Notes: generated by a model not told the origin, from the sequence alone. Positions 45,101 through 55,122 are shown, counted from the stretch's first letter. The stretch is DNA of 64,000 bases from Molossus alvarezi (GCA_037176705.1 CM073886.1:15646501-15710500), one strand, 5' to 3'. A program made the numbers and translations.

Positions 45101-45868
45101 TATCTCCGCCCTGGCTGGTTTGGCTCAGCGGTTAGAGCGTCGGCCTGCGGTCCTGAGAGACCCGGGTTCGGTTCCCGCTAATGGCATGTACCTCGGTTGC
45201 AGTTTGTCCCCGGCCCTGGTTGGGTCATGTGGGTGGCGACCACTCGACGTGTCCCTTTCACGTCAATGTTTCTCTCTCTCTCTCTCTCTCCCTCCCACAC
45301 TCTATCTGAACAAAAAATAGAAAAAATGTCCTCGGGTGAGGATTAAAAAAAAAAAAGATATCTCCTACTCCAACTGTGGGAAATTGATGCTACAGAAAAG
45401 ACGCACACTGTTTATTCTATGGCCTTACCCACACCCATCAAACCACTCAAGATTCAGTTTGAGAAAAAAATACTCTTTCTCCCCAACATGTTGACTTATT
45501 AAAATCAACTCCTTTTCTCAAAATCCACCATCCTAATTGGGATTCGTTACTAGCCTGGAAACCTATTTCAGCCCCCCAGGACCATCCCCTTATCTTCTAG
45601 TGAAACAGAAAGTGTTCTTACCTCTGTTCTGAAAGTTTGAGCTCACATCTTTCATGATAACCAAGGTTTCTTTGACTTTCTGACTGGGCTGGGCTAGTCC
45701 TGGCTTGGGCAAGAAGGTGAGGAAGTGCTCCAGAACCAGCTGGTGGATGGTCTTGGGCCCACTAGTAGCATCTCGAAGTAGGTCTTGGCCTAGCTTGGAG
45801 TTTGGAGGAACTCTCAGTATAAAGGACTGCTTTGGCTTTGGAGACATAGGAAACACTTTCGCAGCCAT
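30146..45868 (-). CDS. ZNF200: ZNF200, C2H2 zinc finger protein (spliced, 4 coding exons)
   Basis: Coding exons on the minus strand: 45868-45622, 44735-44644, 44049-43926 and 30861-30146 (247, 92, 124 and 716 nt; 392 codons plus stop). Each junction has AG/GT ends (donors GAG|GTAAGA, GAG|GTGGGT and ATGG|GTAAGA; acceptors CCCCAG, TTTCAG and CAACAG) and the phases agree. The protein starts [20 protein letters not shown], has an acidic middle ([20 protein letters not shown], which faintly recalls a KRAB box, then [14 protein letters not shown]), and then [20 protein letters not shown]. Five C2H2 fingers follow: YTCPLC..HQRTH, YDCSHC..HERIH, YSCSKC..HEGIH, FKCPEC..HLQSH and YGCKKC..HEKTH. Human ZNF200 is 395 residues as I recall, and sequence and position match. 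Likely a nuclear DNA-binding protein; I know no defined target. The bat stop comes about 10 residues later than the human CKTRKQK end. Introns carry many Ves copies. Confidence 0.95.
31000..32930. other. ZNF200 intron 3 (distal part), SINE-free
   Basis: AT-rich, no gene and no clear repeat; part of the roughly 13-kb intron between coding exons 3 and 4. Confidence 0.6.
32939..33195 (-). repeat. Ves SINE
   Basis: Minus Ves (AATCCTCACCCAAGGATATT to CCAAACCAGCTGGGGC) in ZNF200 intron 3; divergent subfamily. Confidence 0.9.
33320..33582 (-). repeat. Full-length Ves SINE
   Basis: Minus Ves. Duplication GCAGCTTGCACGTTT (33305-33319) and GCAGTTTGCATGTTT (33583-33597). Confidence 0.92.
33850..34489 (-). 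other. GC-rich stretch, possible 3' UTR of the RAB11B retrocopy
   Basis: Contiguous with the C-terminal end of the RAB11B pseudogene and much more GC-rich than the flanks. I could not place a poly(A) tail or target duplication, so the 3' limit is open. Confidence 0.4.
34490..35150 (-). pseudogene. RAB11B: RAB11B processed pseudogene
   Basis: Intronless copy of the small GTPase RAB11B (recycling-endosome traffic) lying inside ZNF200 intron 3 in the same orientation as ZNF200. Visible in order on the minus strand: [20 protein letters not shown], where the P-loop GDSGVGKS is damaged to [53 protein letters not shown]; then in other frames TNVEEAF-NILTEIY and [20 protein letters not shown] with CQNL. 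The VVDISVPPTT end separates RAB11B from RAB11A. The G3 motif DTAGQE is lost, there are several frameshifts, and the original stop codon is gone. GC-rich DNA down to about 33.9 kb may be its 3' UTR. Confidence 0.9.
35411..35660 (+). repeat. Full-length Ves SINE
   Basis: Plus Ves near consensus. Perfect 14-bp duplication AAGAATGCTATTGA at 35397-35410 and 35661-35674. Confidence 0.95.
35675..35876 (+). repeat. Older Ves-type SINE sharing a target site
   Basis: Plus SINE (GCCCAGCCAATGTGGCTAAG to AAAAATCAATAAAAACATTT). AATGCTATTGA precedes it and recurs at 35876-35886, the third copy in this cluster. Confidence 0.92.
35938..36190 (-). repeat. Older Ves-type SINE
   Basis: Minus SINE, AATCCTTATCCGAGGATATT to GAGCCACCAAGCCAGAGC. 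Confidence 0.88.
36371..36670 (-). repeat. Ves SINE with long GA-rich body
   Basis: Minus Ves (ATCTTTACCTGAGGATATTT to GCCAAACAAGCCAGGG). The (GA)n region is expanded to about 80 bp. Confidence 0.88.
37231..37476 (-). repeat. Full-length Ves SINE
   Basis: Minus Ves. Duplication CAATCACTATATTCT (37216-37230) and CAATCACTACATTCT (37477-37491). Confidence 0.94.
37843..38101 (+). repeat. Ves SINE, older
   Basis: Plus Ves (GCCCTGGCCAGTTTTGCTCA to CTTAGCTGAGGATTAAACAA), tail (AAAT)n; the next Ves begins directly in this tail. Confidence 0.9.
38102..38331 (+). repeat. Ves SINE in the tail of the previous one
   Basis: Plus Ves with a 5-base head deletion (GCCGGTTGCTCAGTGG) and end CCTTTGGTGAGGATTTTAAA. 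Confidence 0.9.
38581..38680 (-). repeat. Head-only short Ves SINE
   Basis: Minus tRNA-like head, junction GGTACGTGCCCCTAGCGGG, with poly(A) directly after. Perfect 14-bp duplication TGTATGTATTTAAT at 38567-38580 and 38681-38694. Confidence 0.93.
38826..39082 (+). repeat. Ves SINE with internal 30-bp duplication
   Basis: Plus Ves; the block TCAATGTTTCTCTCTCTCTC plus TCTTCCCCCC occurs twice (about 38984-39043) and the GAGGAT end is missing. Target word AAATCTGTGATT at 38814-38825 and 39083-39094. Confidence 0.9.
39187..39430 (+). repeat. Full-length Ves SINE
   Basis: Plus Ves. Duplication AAAAGTTTCTCTT (39174-39186) and AAAATTTTCTCTT (39431-39443). Confidence 0.94.
39813..40026 (+). repeat. 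Older Ves-type SINE
   Basis: Plus SINE (CCTGGCCAGTGTGGCTCAGA to AAATCAATAAAAACA). Long 19-bp duplication ATTAAATCTTC(A/C)TAGCCAA at 39794-39812 and 40027-40045. Confidence 0.93.
40677..40923 (-). repeat. Ves SINE
   Basis: Minus Ves (AATCCTCACCCAAGGATATT to AACCAGCCAGTG); target word TTAAATCA before and after. Confidence 0.88.
41720..42140 (+). repeat. L2 LINE fragment
   Basis: Contains CTGTATGCCGATGACTCCCA, the Y-A-D-D-S region typical of L2 reverse transcriptase, with related text around it. Ancient mammalian repeat. Confidence 0.65.
42748..42990 (-). repeat. Full-length Ves SINE
   Basis: Minus Ves near consensus. Perfect 14-bp duplication TGAGGATACTTCTT at 42734-42747 and 42991-43004. 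Confidence 0.95.
43075..43345 (+). repeat. MIR SINE
   Basis: Classic MIR core and tail: AGAGTCCCAGAGTTCAAATC, CTGTGTGACCTTTAGCAAAT, TTTCATCATCTGTAAAATAG and AGTGCCTAGCACATA. Confidence 0.9.
43490..43605 (+). repeat. Head-only short Ves SINE
   Basis: Plus tRNA-like head ending CTAGGGGCACATACCAAAAA, with a small internal duplication (CTAGGCCCTAGCAG) and a (CA)n tail. Duplication ACCTGCTGG (43481-43489) and ACCTGTTGG (43606-43614). Confidence 0.9.
44291..44543 (-). repeat. Full-length Ves SINE
   Basis: Minus Ves near consensus in ZNF200 intron 2. Perfect 16-bp duplication CCAAGACTATGTTTTT at 44275-44290 and 44544-44559. Confidence 0.95.
45108..45351 (+). repeat. Full-length Ves SINE
   Basis: Plus Ves near consensus in ZNF200 intron 1 (counting coding exons). 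Perfect 14-bp duplication AAAAAGATATCTCC at 45094-45107 and 45352-45365. Confidence 0.95.
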
Positions 45869-45899
45869 CGTGCCTTGAAATCACACACCACACTCGTTT
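45869..45899 (-). other. ZNF200 5' UTR part of the start exon
   Basis: A good acceptor (GAAGTCCTACAG on the minus strand) lies 31 bases before the ATG, so the first coding exon probably begins at 45899 and is joined to an upstream non-coding exon. Confidence 0.55.
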
Positions 45900-46449
45900 C
45901 TGTAGGACTTCAAAAGCCACCTCTTTACTGAAGGAAATCTGCCAGAAAGTCGCAGACAAGAGAAATCACAGGTTACCCACAAGATCTGGTAGGGCGTGCC
46001 TACACTCCAATATGTGGCTTGGGTAATGACACTACATGAGATCTAAGGCAGAAAGAAAAGATAAGCTAGGGGAGGGAACTCAAAACCGAAATGGATACTC
46101 TTAGCAAGGCCTTTCAGGAAGTTCCTGAGAATGAAAGCCAGATGCCCAAACCGTAAGGACTGAATGGAAGGCAACAGGCAGAGGACCAAGGGCCATTCTC
46201 CTAAGAAATATAAAGTGCAAACTCCACTGGGAAAAAGTGTTTAACGCATGCTGGTTGAGCAGTGGACCAGAAGACAGGAAATCTTGGAACCAATACCAAG
46301 CGGATCTGCATAAAAGTCAGTCATCTTTGTCACTGAATCTGACCACAGGTCCCCTCGGGTAACTTCAGGGAACAGCTGATGGCTCAAGGAGCAAACGCAA
46401 GGCCTCATGAGGCGTTCCCACATGGCCTGCTAACTCCTTTACACTGAGA

Positions 46450-47330
46450 AAGCCCTGTTGAAAGCGGCAGAGGATATGCCAGTTGGGCCACCGGTCCTGG
46501 CCCGCACTAGAACTTCTCCCGCCGGTCAGGAGCCACCTTTAGTGCAAAACCCGGCCTGGGCGTTGCCTGGGGCCCGCTACCGGCTCCTTATCCGGCCAGG
46601 CTCCTCCAACAACGGACCACGCTCCGCTGCCCGGAGGTGCCCCAGAGGCCGCCTCAAGCCTGATTCACGCCCTCGCGGAGCACCTCACCTTTCAGAGGCT
46701 CTGCCAGCCTGGGCGCTCGCTGAGGGCAGCCCAGAGACCCGGGCTCCAGGAGAGACCGGGAAACTAGGCGCGAGAAGCCGAGCCCTCCCCTCGCCCTTGG
46801 GAGTGTCCGCACAAGCTGCAGGAGACTATTGGTGTACCGAGCTATCAATTAGGGAAGACGGCAGGAACGCGGTGCCTTGTGGGAGGCCGGGCGCCTCATC
46901 ATCCGTGACGTCACGCCCGGTGCCTTATTTCCGGTGTGATAACCTGGTCTCCCTGGTCGGAGCGGGCAGTCTGCAGTTGAGGGGGCGAGTCTCTAGGCTG
47001 ACCCGCGGAGCTCTCAGAGACAGAGGGAGGCCACGCTGGAGGCAGCCGCTCTCTCTGTGACTCTGCCTGGAAAACGGAAAGCAGAAGGCAGGCACCAACC
47101 CTCCATGACGGGTTAGCACGACTCCTGCTACCGGCTAACTCGGGGGCCTGCTGGGAAATGTGGTCCAGCTCCAATCAGCCAATGGAAGGCCTCCAGGCGT
47201 GGCGGTTGGGGCGGGGCAGAGCTGAGGCTCCACCGGAAGCGGGGTTGTCTCTGGGACCGGAAGGTTTGCTCCAGGCCACCGCAGTTGTGGTTGCAGCATC
47301 CGGGTTGGGTCAAAGGATTAAGAGGGCGGC
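46450..47330 (-). promoter_or_regulatory. ZNF200 CpG-island promoter
   Basis: The only GC- and CpG-rich stretch of the window and free of SINEs. It holds a perfect CRE TGACGTCA (46906-46913) and an ETS-type site CCGGAAAT (complement, about 46928). A ZNF143-like site reads ACCACATTTCCCAGCAGGC (complement, about 47147-47165). Two CCAAT boxes lie at 47171 and 47179, with further CCGGAAG sites near 47235 and 47259. A strong minus-strand donor GAAAG|GTGAGG at 46689/46688 suggests a non-coding exon 1 from about 46.9 kb down to 46689. The exact start of transcription cannot be read from sequence. Confidence 0.75.
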
Positions 47331-47756
47331 AAATGGAGTGGTTCAGGCTTCTGCCAGGTCCTGGATCCTTTTACAATTGTCCCTTCCGTCAGGAGTGGCC
47401 AGTAGGTCAGAGCCTGGCGACCCTCCTCTCCCCTGCTTGCCAATTTAAACACTGTGTTCTGGCCATCTTACTTTAGAAGAAATTCTAGTTGTCCTACTCT
47501 GACCGTCGCCATTTCCGTCCACAATTTCAGTTTCTCACCGTCGCCTAACAGCGTCTTTTCTCTTTTGTTCCCATAGTCGGTTCCTATATGCTGATCAGGG
47601 TTAGGGTAACCCTGGGGATTGTCTTATTCCTCTGTCACACCTGCCACCAGAAGGATAACGAAAGTAAGAATATTAATGAATGGCTTTTCTTAAACCTTCC
47701 TAGAGATGACTCAGTTGCCTCACCAAATTAGCCAGACCAGATATAGCAGGCTAATT

Positions 47757-47964
47757 CTATTTTATTTTTCCTTTATTGATTTTAGAGAGAAAGAAGTGAG
47801 AGGGAGAGAGAGAAACATTGATAAGAGAGAACATTGATTGGCCTCTCCTGCATGACCCTCAGTGGGGTTCAGGCCCACAACCTGGGCATGTGTCCTTACC
47901 AGAATCCAACCGGACTTCTTAGTGCATGGGTCCACGCTCAACCACTGAGCCACACTGGCAGGAC
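47757..47964 (-). repeat. Older Ves-type SINE
   Basis: Minus SINE (CCTTTATTGATTTTAGAGAG to GAGCCACACTGGCAGG). Perfect 13-bp duplication TAGCAGGCTAATT at 47744-47756 and 47965-47977. Confidence 0.93.
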
Positions 47965-48149
47965 TAGCAGGCTAATTTTAAAGTTGATAATCTTGTATTG
48001 TCCGAGAATGATGTTATAAATATCCAAATGACCCTTGGCAGAAAAAGTTTATAGAGTGACTAGTGTCAAAACTGTGGCACCAAACTTTTTTTGTAAATAA
48101 AAAATACCTTCCTTTCCAGACATTAGAATTACTTTAAAAAACCTCCTTT

Positions 48150-49129
48150 AATCCAAGCTGTTTGAACTAAGAGTAAATAAATATAGCTGTAGAGAATACT
48201 AGTAAGTGCCAGAAGTGATCAAAATACATGGGAACCTACATCATTTCAACTTAGTGTAAAACTGTCCTGAAAAAAAGACTCCTGTCCTTATACCACAGAC
48301 AAAAAATGGAATTTAATCAATAAAAGCACTCTTAAGAGAATATTATTAATGTTGAAGCAAAACAGGAAACAGATGCCTTAAAATAAAAAGCAGCATGACA
48401 GTACAGTTTTTAAAAACTTGAAACACAATATTAATAAGCATTCAAAATTTTTCATCTAATTGTTGGAATCAAAGAGAAATGTTTAGTTCATTTTGCAAAA
48501 GTAAAGCAGCTAACGGTGTGAATCCTATTGTAAAATTTGAAAGTTCAACACAAAATAAAAATATGGAGACATGTTTAGAATAAATGAAGTGTTATGATTA
48601 AAAAGAGAAAAAAAAACTATTAATAAAGTCAAACAAGAAATAGACTGGAAAATAATGGTAAAAAGCCAGATAAAGAACTAGTCATTCCCAACATACAAAG
48701 AACATCTACCAACTGACAAAACATGAAGGCAAAGGCTGTAAAGTCATTCCACAAAGGAGGAAAACTGTCATTAACCATTGAAAAAGCTGCTTAGCCACTT
48801 TGGAAGCAGTTTGGCAGTCACTCAAATTTTAACATAGAATTGTCATATGATCCAGTAATTCTGTTCCTAGAATAAACCCAAGAGAAATGAAAACATATGT
48901 TCCCACGAAAACGTGTACATGAATAGCAGCATTATTTATGATGGCTGAAAGTAGAAACAACCCAGATGTCTATTAACTAATGACTGATGAACAGATAAAC
49001 AAGATATAGTATATCTATATAATTTTCAGCAATAAAAAAAGAAAGTACTGACATATTCTGCAACATAGGTTGACCAAGTTACTGATAGTAAGTGCAAGGT
49101 TTGTTTTGTGGGTGATGAAAATGTGTTGG
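48150..49129 (+). mobile_element. L1 3' fragment
   Basis: Sense L1 text in order: AACTAGTCATTCCCAACATA, TGGAAGCAGTTTGGCAGT, ATGATCCAGTAATTCTGTTC, GCAGCATTATTTATGATGGC and AACCCAGATGTCTATTAACT. Decayed, no open frame. Confidence 0.8.
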
Positions 49130-49144
49130 AACTAGTAATTTTGT

Positions 49145-49609
49145 TGTTTTAATCCTCACCTGAGGATATTTCTCCATTTATTTTCAGGCAGAGTGGAAGG
49201 GAGAGAGAGAGAGAAATATCAATGTAAGAGAGACACATCAGCCCTGGCCAGTTTGGCTCAGCAGTTGGAGTGTTGACCTGTGGTCCAGAGAGACCCGGGT
49301 TCAGTTCCTGCTAAGGGCACGTACCTTAGTTGCAGTTTTTCCACGGCCCTGGTTGGGTCATGAGGGTGGAAACCACTGGATGTGCCCCTTTCACGTCGAT
49401 GTTTCTCTCTCTCTCTCCCCCCTCCCCACTCTATCTGAACAAAATATCAAAAAAAAGAGAGAGAGACATATCAATTGGTTGCCTCCCGCACGACCCCGGC
49501 CAGGGCCAGGAACCAAACTACTACCAAGGTATGTGCCCTTGACCAGAATCGAACCCATGACTCTGGTGCATGGGCCAATGCTCTAACCATTGAGAAACCC
49601 GGCCAGGGC
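49145..49609 (-). repeat. Ves SINE, split by a younger plus Ves
   Basis: Minus Ves: the tail half is 49145-49240 and the head half 49460-49609 (ends AACCCGGCCAGGGC). Confidence 0.9.
49241..49459 (+). repeat. Ves SINE nested in a Ves
   Basis: Plus Ves without the GAGGAT end. Duplication AGAGAGACACATCA (49227-49240) and AGAGAGACATATCA (49460-49473), taken from the host SINE. Confidence 0.93.
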
Positions 49610-50002
49610 AGAATTAGCAATTTTTTGTACACATTGTAAATTGTACCAAAAACCACTTAATTGTACACTTTATTCTTAAATTTTTTTAAGTTTATCTTTA
49701 TTGTTGAAAGTATTATAGATGCTCCCCTTTTGTCCCCCCATGGACCCCCTCCTCCCTGCTCTTGCCCCCCTCCTGTCTTCCCCAGACTATTTTCTGTGTC
49801 AATTGGTTATGCATATATGCATATAAGTTCTTTGGTTATCTCTTCCTGCCCCACCTTCCCCCTTTCCTCTGAGGTTCTTTAGTCTAACGACCAATTTGTA
49901 CTTAATCTCTTCACCTTTTTCACCTGTCCCCCCCCCCCCAAACCTCCTTCCATAAAGCAACCAACAAAAAGTTCTCTGTATCTGTGAGTCTGTTTCTGTT
50001 TT

Positions 50003-50255
50003 TTTTGTTTTTTTTTAATCCTTACCCCAGGACATTTTGCATTTATCTTCAGATAGAGCAGGAGGGAGAGAGGGAGGAAGAGAGAGAGAGAAACATCGAT
50101 GTGACAGAAACACACTGAGTAGTTGCCACCCACACGACCCCAACTGGGGCTGGGGACACATTGCAATTGAGGTATGTGCCCTTAGTGGGAACCGAACCTG
50201 GGACTCTCTGGTCCACAGGCCAACACTCCAACTGCTGAGCCAAACCGGCCAGGGC
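50003..50255 (-). repeat. Full-length Ves SINE in LINE
   Basis: Minus Ves (AATCCTTACCCCAGGACATT to AACCGGCCAGGGC); target word CTGTTTCTGTT on both sides. Confidence 0.92.
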
Positions 50256-50672
50256 CTGTTTCTGTTCTGCTTGTTTATTTTGTTTGTCGATTCAATTGTT
50301 GATAGATATGTATTTATTGCCATTGTAATGTTCATATTTTGTGTCTTCTTTTTCAAGAAGACCCTTCAACATTTCATATAATACTGGTTTGGTTGTAATG
50401 AATTCCTTTAGCTTTTTCTTGTCTGGAAAACTCTATGTCCATTGATTCTAAATGATAGTTGTGCAGGATAGAGTAATCTTGGTTATAGGTCCAAAGTGAT
50501 TTTATCACTTAGACTATTTCTTGCCACTCCTTTCTGGCCTGCAGAGTTTGTTTTGAGAAATCATCTGACAGTCTTATGGGAGCTTCCCTGTAGGTAACTA
50601 ACTGCTTTTCTTTTGCTGCTTTTTTTTTATCTCTTTGTCTTTAACCTTTGCATTTTAAGTATGATGTGTCTT

Positions 50673-50872
50673 GCCCAGCGATATGCTCAGTGGATTGAGT
50701 ATCATCCCATGGACTGAGAAGTCCTGGTTCAATTCCTGGTCAGGGCATATGCCCAGGTTACAGGCTCAATCCCCAATAGGGGGTGTGCAGGAGGCAGCCG
50801 ATCAATGTTTCTATCTCTCTCTCCCTTGTCTCTCTCTAAAAAAAAAATCAATAAAACACACACCAACATAAT
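50673..50872 (+). repeat. Older Ves-type SINE in LINE
   Basis: Plus SINE (GCCCAGCGATATGCTCAGTG to AAAAATCAATAAAACACA). Perfect 13-bp duplication TATGATGTGTCTT at 50660-50672 and 50873-50885. Confidence 0.93.
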
Positions 50873-51117
50873 TATGATGTGTCTTGGTGTGGACCTCTGG
50901 GTTTTTCTTGTTTGGGACTCTGTGTTTCCTGGACTTATATGTCTGTTTCCTTCACCAAGTTAGGGAAGTTTGTCATTTTTTCAAATAGGTTTTCAATTTC
51001 TGGTTATCACTCTTTTCCTTCCAGCACCCCCATGATGCAAATATTGGTACGCTCAAAGTTGTCCCAGAGGCTCCTTACACTATCCTCATTTTTATGAATT
51101 CTTTTTTCTTTTCTTAT

Positions 51118-51318
51118 TTCTTTATTTCCCTTATTGATTTTTTTTATATATATATAGAGAGAAACATCTATGACAGAGAACATCGATTGGCCTCCTCCTG
51201 TATGCCCCCCACTGGGGATTTGGCCCACAACCTGGGCATGTGTCCTGACCAGGAATCGAACCGGTGACCTCTTGGTGCATGGGTCAATGCTCAACCACTG
51301 AGCCACACTGACTTGACT
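51118..51318 (-). repeat. Older Ves-type SINE in LINE
   Basis: Minus SINE (CCTTATTGATTTTTTTTATA to GAGCCACACTGACTTGAC). Confidence 0.88.
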
Positions 51319-51928
51319 CTTTTTGCTGTTCTGATTGGGTGTGTGTTGCTTCATTATATCCCAACTGATGGTTTGCTTCTTGGCTTCACCTACTCTACTG
51401 TTGATTCCCTGTAAATTATTCTTTATTTCAGTTAGTGCACCCTTCATTTATGACTGGGCATCCTTCATTTATGACTGGTCCTTTTTTATGCTCTTGAGGT
51501 CCTCAATAAGTTTTTAAAGCATCCTTATAACCAGTGTTTTGAACTCTGCATCTGTTAGGTTACTTATCTCTATTTCATTTAGTTATTTTCCTAGAGTTCT
51601 TTAATTTGGGATGTGTTTCTTTGTCTCCTCATTTTGGCTGCCTCCCTGTGTTTGTTTTTATGTATTAGGTAGAGCTGCTCCATCTCCTAGGCTTGGTAGG
51701 GTGGCCTATTGTAGTAGGTGCCCTGTAGGGTCCAGTGACACAGCCTCCCTGATCACCCCAGCTGGGCCCTGGAGGTACACCCCTCATGTGGACTGTACAC
51801 CAATCTATTGTAATTGAGTCTTGATTGCTATTGGCCTGTCAATGGGAGGAATTTACACAGGGTTCCCACTGACCACTGACCTCTGACTACCTTGGAGGGG
51901 CCCAACACACAGAGCAAGACTTACTTCA

Positions 51929-52196
51929 GCCCTGGCCGGTTTGGCTCAGCGGTTAGAGCGTCGGCCTGTGGTCCTGAGAGACCCAGGTTCGGTTCACGCT
52001 AAGGGCACGTACCTCGGTTGCAGTTTGTCCCCGGCCCTGGTTGGGTTGTGCGGGTGGCAGCCACTCAATGTGTTCCTTTCACGTCAATGTTTCTCTCTCT
52101 CTCTCTGTTCCTCTCTCTCCCTCCCACTCTACCTGAACAAAAAATGGAAAAATGTCCTCGGGTGAGGATAAAAAAATAATAATTAAAAAAAAAAAA
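51929..52196 (+). repeat. Full-length Ves SINE in LINE
   Basis: Plus Ves near consensus. Perfect 13-bp duplication AAGACTTACTTCA at 51916-51928 and 52197-52209. Confidence 0.95.
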
Positions 52197-53312
52197 AGAC
52201 TTACTTCAGCAGGGCTCTGGTATCCACTGAGTCCACCCCTTAAGTGTATCAGTTGTGGAGGTGGTTGTGTGGTGGTGCTTTGATGTGGTCTGAAGCTGTC
52301 AACTGGGTGTGCTGGCTCTGAGGCAAAGTCATTCACTGCCTGTGTTCTACCCGAGGCCACCAGACACTTACAAAGCAATCTGCAGATGACTGCTTCTTGT
52401 GCTGGGCTTGGAGGTGCCCAGGCCAAGCCAAGCTGTGAACGAACTGGTTGCCTCTAGTGCCGGGCCTGGGGCCACTTAGCGAGAGGTATGGGGCTCACTG
52501 AGGCCAGATGCTGCTTCTTTGAGAGACTTTAGGAAAATATGAAGCAGGAGCCAAGGCAGGCTAATCCTATGGTAAAGTCACTGGAAACAGCTTGGGTGGG
52601 CCTGAAAGTTGGGTGGGGCAGGGTTTCATGGAATCACCAGGGTGGGGCAAACAGAGTGAGCCAGGTTGTTGGAGTCCCAGATAAGGTGCCTGTCTGCCAG
52701 CCCCAAGGGGGAAGGGCTCACCAAAGTAACAGTGGCCTCCACCAGCACATCTGTGTGGGAGAAAGCTGCCCCTCCAGCTCTTGCCCCAATACCAAGCAAC
52801 TCAGTATGTCTCTGGTGCCTTTCAGGGGGCCTTCCCTACACTGGAGCATGGAGGGAGCAAGTCTGAGTAAGTCCATTCATGGGCCCTTTAATAGGAACTG
52901 ACTGGGACTCCAGAAGCCTCAGCCTCCCTCAGCCTCAATTCCTGCTGGTTTTATGGCCAGAAGTTATGGGGACTTTCTTCCTGGCAATGGGACCCTGAGC
53001 TGGGGGGCCTGGTGTGGGACAGGAATCCCTCACTCCTCAGGGAGGACCTTCACAGCCAAAGTATCCCTCCTGATTTTTCATCCGCGACACATGAGTGTGT
53101 AAAGAGCCCTTCGGGCACCTCTGCCTGTCCTACCAGTCTCGATGTGGCTTCTTCTTTAATTTTGCAGTTGTAGGACTTCCATTCAGCTCGATTTCAGGCA
53201 GTTTTGAATGATGGTTGTGCTGTAGTTTAGTTGTAATTTTGATGTGGTTGTGGGAGGAAGCGAGTACAGTATTTACCTACACTGCCATCATGACTGGAAG
53301 TCTATTTTTCAA

Positions 53313-53793
53313 ATTAAAAACATTTAAAATTACAGTTGACATTCAATATTATATTAGTTTCAAGTGTACAGCAGAATGGTTACACATAATTTACAAAATG
53401 ATCCCCCCAATGAGTCTAGTACCCACCTGGCACCATACATATTTAGTATAATATTATTGACTATATTCCCTATGCTCTACTGTACTTTACGTCCCTGTGA
53501 CTGTTTTGTAACTGCCAGCTTGTACTTATTAATCCCTTTATCTTTTTTGCCCAGCCCCCAAATCCCTCTCCTATCTGGCCACCATGAGTTCATTCTCTGA
53601 ATCTATGAGTCTTGTTTCTGTTTTGTTTATTTTGTTCTTTAGGTTCCACATATAAGTGAAATCATATGGTATGTGTCTTTCTCTGTCTGACTTATTATAC
53701 TTAGCATAATACCCTCTAGGTCTATCTGTATTATTGCAAATGGTAAGATTTAATTCTTTTATGGCTGAATAATATTCCATTATATTTATGTGC
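53313..53793 (-). mobile_element. L1 3' end fragment
   Basis: The minus strand holds the common L1 3' text, GGAATATTATTCAGCCATAA, ATCATATGATTTCACTTATA (plus-strand complement visible at about 53660) and GTACACTTGAAACTAATATA. It continues after the insert at 53794-53947. Confidence 0.8.
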
Positions 53794-53947
53794 CATATCT
53801 TTTTTAAAATTTTTTATTTTTATTGTTAAAAGTATTACAGATGTCCTTCCATTTTTCCTCTATTGACCCCCCTCCCTGCGCCACCCCCACCTGGCCACCT
53901 TCACCACAATGTTGTCTGTGTCCATTTGTTATGCATATATGTATACC
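53794..53947 (-). mobile_element. Young 5'-truncated L1 3' tail inserted in older L1
   Basis: Same L1 3' UTR as at 49.7 kb (complement TTATTGTTAAAAGTATTACA). The target word CCATATCTTTTT precedes it and CCATATCTTCTT follows it. Confidence 0.65.
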
Positions 53948-54312
53948 ATATCTTCTTTATCCAATCATCTATCAATGGACAGTTAGGTTGTTTCCATATC
54001 TTGGCTATTGTATATGAAATATCCTCCTTTGCCTCTTTATAGCCTTTGTTTTAAAGTCTATTTTGTCTGATATAAGTATTGCAATTCCAGATTTTTTCAT
54101 TTACATTTGCATGAAATATCTTTTTCCATCCCTTTAGTTTCAGTCTGTGTGGGTCTTTTGTAGGGAGCATATATATGAGTTTTGTTTCCTTCTCCATTCA
54201 TCCCATGTTTTTTGATTGGAGCATTTAACTCATTTACATTTAAAGTAATTGTTGATAGGTATTTAGTTACTGCCATTTTATTATTCATATTTTTATCTTT
54301 TTGAATTCTTCT

Positions 54313-54553
54313 CTTTTTTTTCTTACTGTTCACCCAAGAATATTTTTCCCATTGATTTTTTAGAGAGAGTGGGAGGGAGGGAGAGAGAGGGAAACATTGA
54401 TGTGAGAGAGACACATCAATCAGTTGCCTCCTGTATGACCCTGTCCGGGGCCAGGGATTGAACCTGAAACAGGTACGTGTCGTTGATCATGAATTGAACC
54501 TGGGACCCTTTGGTGTGCAGGTTGATGCTCTAACCACTGAATCTGGCCAGGGT
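54313..54553 (-). repeat. Ves SINE in LINE
   Basis: Minus Ves (TGTTCACCCAAGAATATTTT to CTGAATCTGGCCAGGG); AATTCTTCT at 54304-54312 and again from 54556. Confidence 0.88.
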
Positions 54554-55122
54554 TAAATTCTTCTTAAAGAAGTCCCCCCCCCCTTTTTTTTTTAAAGGAG
54601 TCCCTTTAACAGTTCTTATAATAATGGTTTGGTGGTGAAGAATCCCTTTAGGTTTTCTTGTCTAGAAACTGTTTATTCTCCTTATAGTCTAAATGATAGC
54701 CCTACTGGGTAGATTAATCTTTGTTGTAGATCCAGTTTTTCATTACTTTGACTATTATGTGGAAATCCCTCCTGGCCTGCAAAGTTTCTGTTGAGAAGTC
54801 AGTTGACAGTTTTATGGGAGCTCCCTTATAGGTAACTAATTGCTTTTCTCTTGCTGCTTTTAATTTTCTCTATATCTTTAACTTTTGGCATTTTAAATTT
54901 CATGAATCTCTTTGGGGTTCATCTTGTTGGGGACTCTGTACTTCCTGGACTTGTATGTTTATTTCAAATAGGTTTTCAATCCCTTGCTCATTCTCTCTGT
55001 CTTCTCCTTGTGGTACCCCTATGATGTGAATGTTTTTGTGCTTGAAGTTGTCCCAGAGGTCCCTTAAACTGTCTTTTTTTTTTTTTTCATTCTTTTTTTC
55101 TTTTTACTGTTCTGATTGGGTG

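Larger units (their letters stand above)
49676..53311 (-). mobile_element. HAL1/L1-type LINE, near full length, degraded
   Basis: The minus strand starts at about 53311 with GACTTCCAGTCATGATGGCA and the CATCAAAATTACAACTAAAC leader, as in the LINE at 9.2 kb. A GC-rich leader follows, then ORF1-like text, and it ends in a purine-rich L1-type 3' UTR (complement of TTATTGTTGAAAGTATTATA, about 49690). No long open frame. Three or more Ves copies interrupt it. Confidence 0.7.

Noticed and set aside
45590..45868. SCAN domain in the first ZNF200 coding exon
   Set aside because: The run [14 protein letters not shown] recalls the SCAN core, but the helices around it are missing; I keep it only as a resemblance.
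46458..47060. 200-codon plus frame in the CpG island
   Set aside because: GC-rich frames without stops are expected in CpG islands; low-complexity Arg/Pro/Ala composition and no known domain.
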